Shown: positions 14,961 to 15,347 of the stretch, in pieces | How the letters are laid out: each line of letters opens with the position of its first letter | Numbering within the stretch: position 1 is the first letter of the stretch | Source: JAYVJH01 sp043777595 | GTDB taxonomy: Bacteria; Bacteroidota; Bacteroidia; Cytophagales; Spirosomataceae | NCBI GenBank assembly: GCA_043777595.1 | Contig: JAYWHT010000038.1 | Coordinates: 1-15,347, forward strand | Length of the DNA: 15,347 nucleotides | Reading direction: 5' to 3' | Program-made: the position numbers and the translations under genes | Notes under the pieces: model-generated | The model's input: only the letters and a program-made list of their open reading frames with translations | What the model was told of the DNA's origin: nothing | The model's database searches: none

Positions 14961-15347
14961 TTAATCTACCAGTTCAATCCTGACTAACTCTCCCACAAGC
15001 CCACCATAACTTATCAAGGCATCTGGTGGGGGGAGAGGAATATCTCTACCTTTGATCGTTGGAGTCCTAAACGTAAACTTTATTTTACGAGACCGCCCAG
15101 CAAAAAGTATTTGTTTGGGCATATTGCAGCAAACAATGGCATGGCGACGCAATATGTATTTGTAGATTACGTCTTCTGGAATGTCTATTTTATATAATGT
15201 ATCTGCCAGTATGAAGTCGTAGTACATTGTATCTTTAGTTCCGCTATATCCTGCTGTTTGGCCATAAAGGTCATAGAACATATAGATGTCTTTAAATGCT
15301 TCCTCACAATCGCTACTAAAAACTGGATTGACACAACACGAAGGTAG
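14961..15347 (-). CDS. Hypothetical protein, 5'-partial at window edge
   Basis: The frame is open to the right edge (128 visible codons); the ATG at 15281 is preceded in frame by uninterrupted coding sequence with a CC pair and the acidic stretch SSDCEEAFKD, so the true start is probably outside the window. The visible part is predicted to be mostly beta-strand, with many Tyr and Asp (DTMYYDFILADTLYKIDIP), a second CC pair and a proline-rich IPLPPPD near the end. I recognise no family or catalytic motif. It converges on prfA, with the 44-bp palindrome between them. Its composition is consistent with an exported or lipid-anchored protein, but the signal region is not visible. Confidence 0.65.
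   Translation of the reverse strand, partial: LPSCCVNPVFSSDCEEAFKDIYMFYDLYGQTAGYSGTKDTMYYDFILADTLYKIDIPEDVIYKYILRRHAIVCCNMPKQILFAGRSRKIKFTFRTPTIKGRDIPLPPPDALISYGGLVGELVRIELVD

Noticed and set aside
1..15347. CRISPR arrays, tRNA/rRNA genes, insertion sequences, phage or restriction genes
   Set aside because: No regularly spaced repeats, cloverleaf candidates, transposase motifs or terminal inverted repeats with target duplications were noticed on reading both strands.

Overview
The window looks like chromosomal DNA of a gliding-type Bacteroidota, most likely a member of the Cytophagales. Three large exported proteins end in type IX secretion system (T9SS) sorting domains: two of the YPNP/type A kind and one of the gliding-motility CHU_C/type B kind. 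Start codons lack Shine-Dalgarno sequences and sit behind A/T-rich leaders, and several TAnnTTTG boxes (the Bacteroidota -7 element) lie just upstream of genes. No rRNA, tRNA, CRISPR array, insertion sequence or phage gene was seen. Genus-level assignment is not possible from this sequence alone.

Layout. Bases 1-3435 (+) hold the 3' part of a C25 (gingipain/PorU2-like) cysteine peptidase with CARDB-type domains and a T9SS tail, closed by a strong hairpin. A small orphan protein (3589-3912, +) follows and converges, 4 bp apart, on a GT4 glycosyltransferase (3917-5065, -). Bases 5180-6963 (+) look like a single SWIM zinc-finger gene now broken by an in-frame TAG and a 1-nt frameshift. It converges through a shared hairpin on a neutral-ceramidase-type lipoprotein (7010-8368, -). 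A 533-bp AT-rich gap precedes a cysteine-rich T9SS cargo protein (8902-9849, +). Thirteen bases after it lies a 45-codon ORF (9863-10000, +) whose peptide carries the complete lasso-peptide leader motif YxxPxLxxxGxxxxxT. A 1239-aa multidomain SBBP/PKD/CHU_C surface protein (10024-13743, -) is divergent from prfA (13810-14886, +), with overlapping promoter elements between them. prfA ends at a 44-bp perfect palindrome, and a 5'-truncated hypothetical gene (14961-15347, -) runs off the right edge.

How the genes relate. They do not form one operon; most units are one or two genes facing toward or away from each other. The shared theme is the cell surface: a C25 protease that may itself process T9SS cargo, two further T9SS cargo proteins, a lipoprotein predicted to act on ceramide-like lipids (Bacteroidota make sphingolipids), and a glycosyltransferase. 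prfA is a housekeeping gene. The most unusual item is the tiny RiPP-precursor-like ORF at 9863-10000, which has no maturation enzyme visible in the window.
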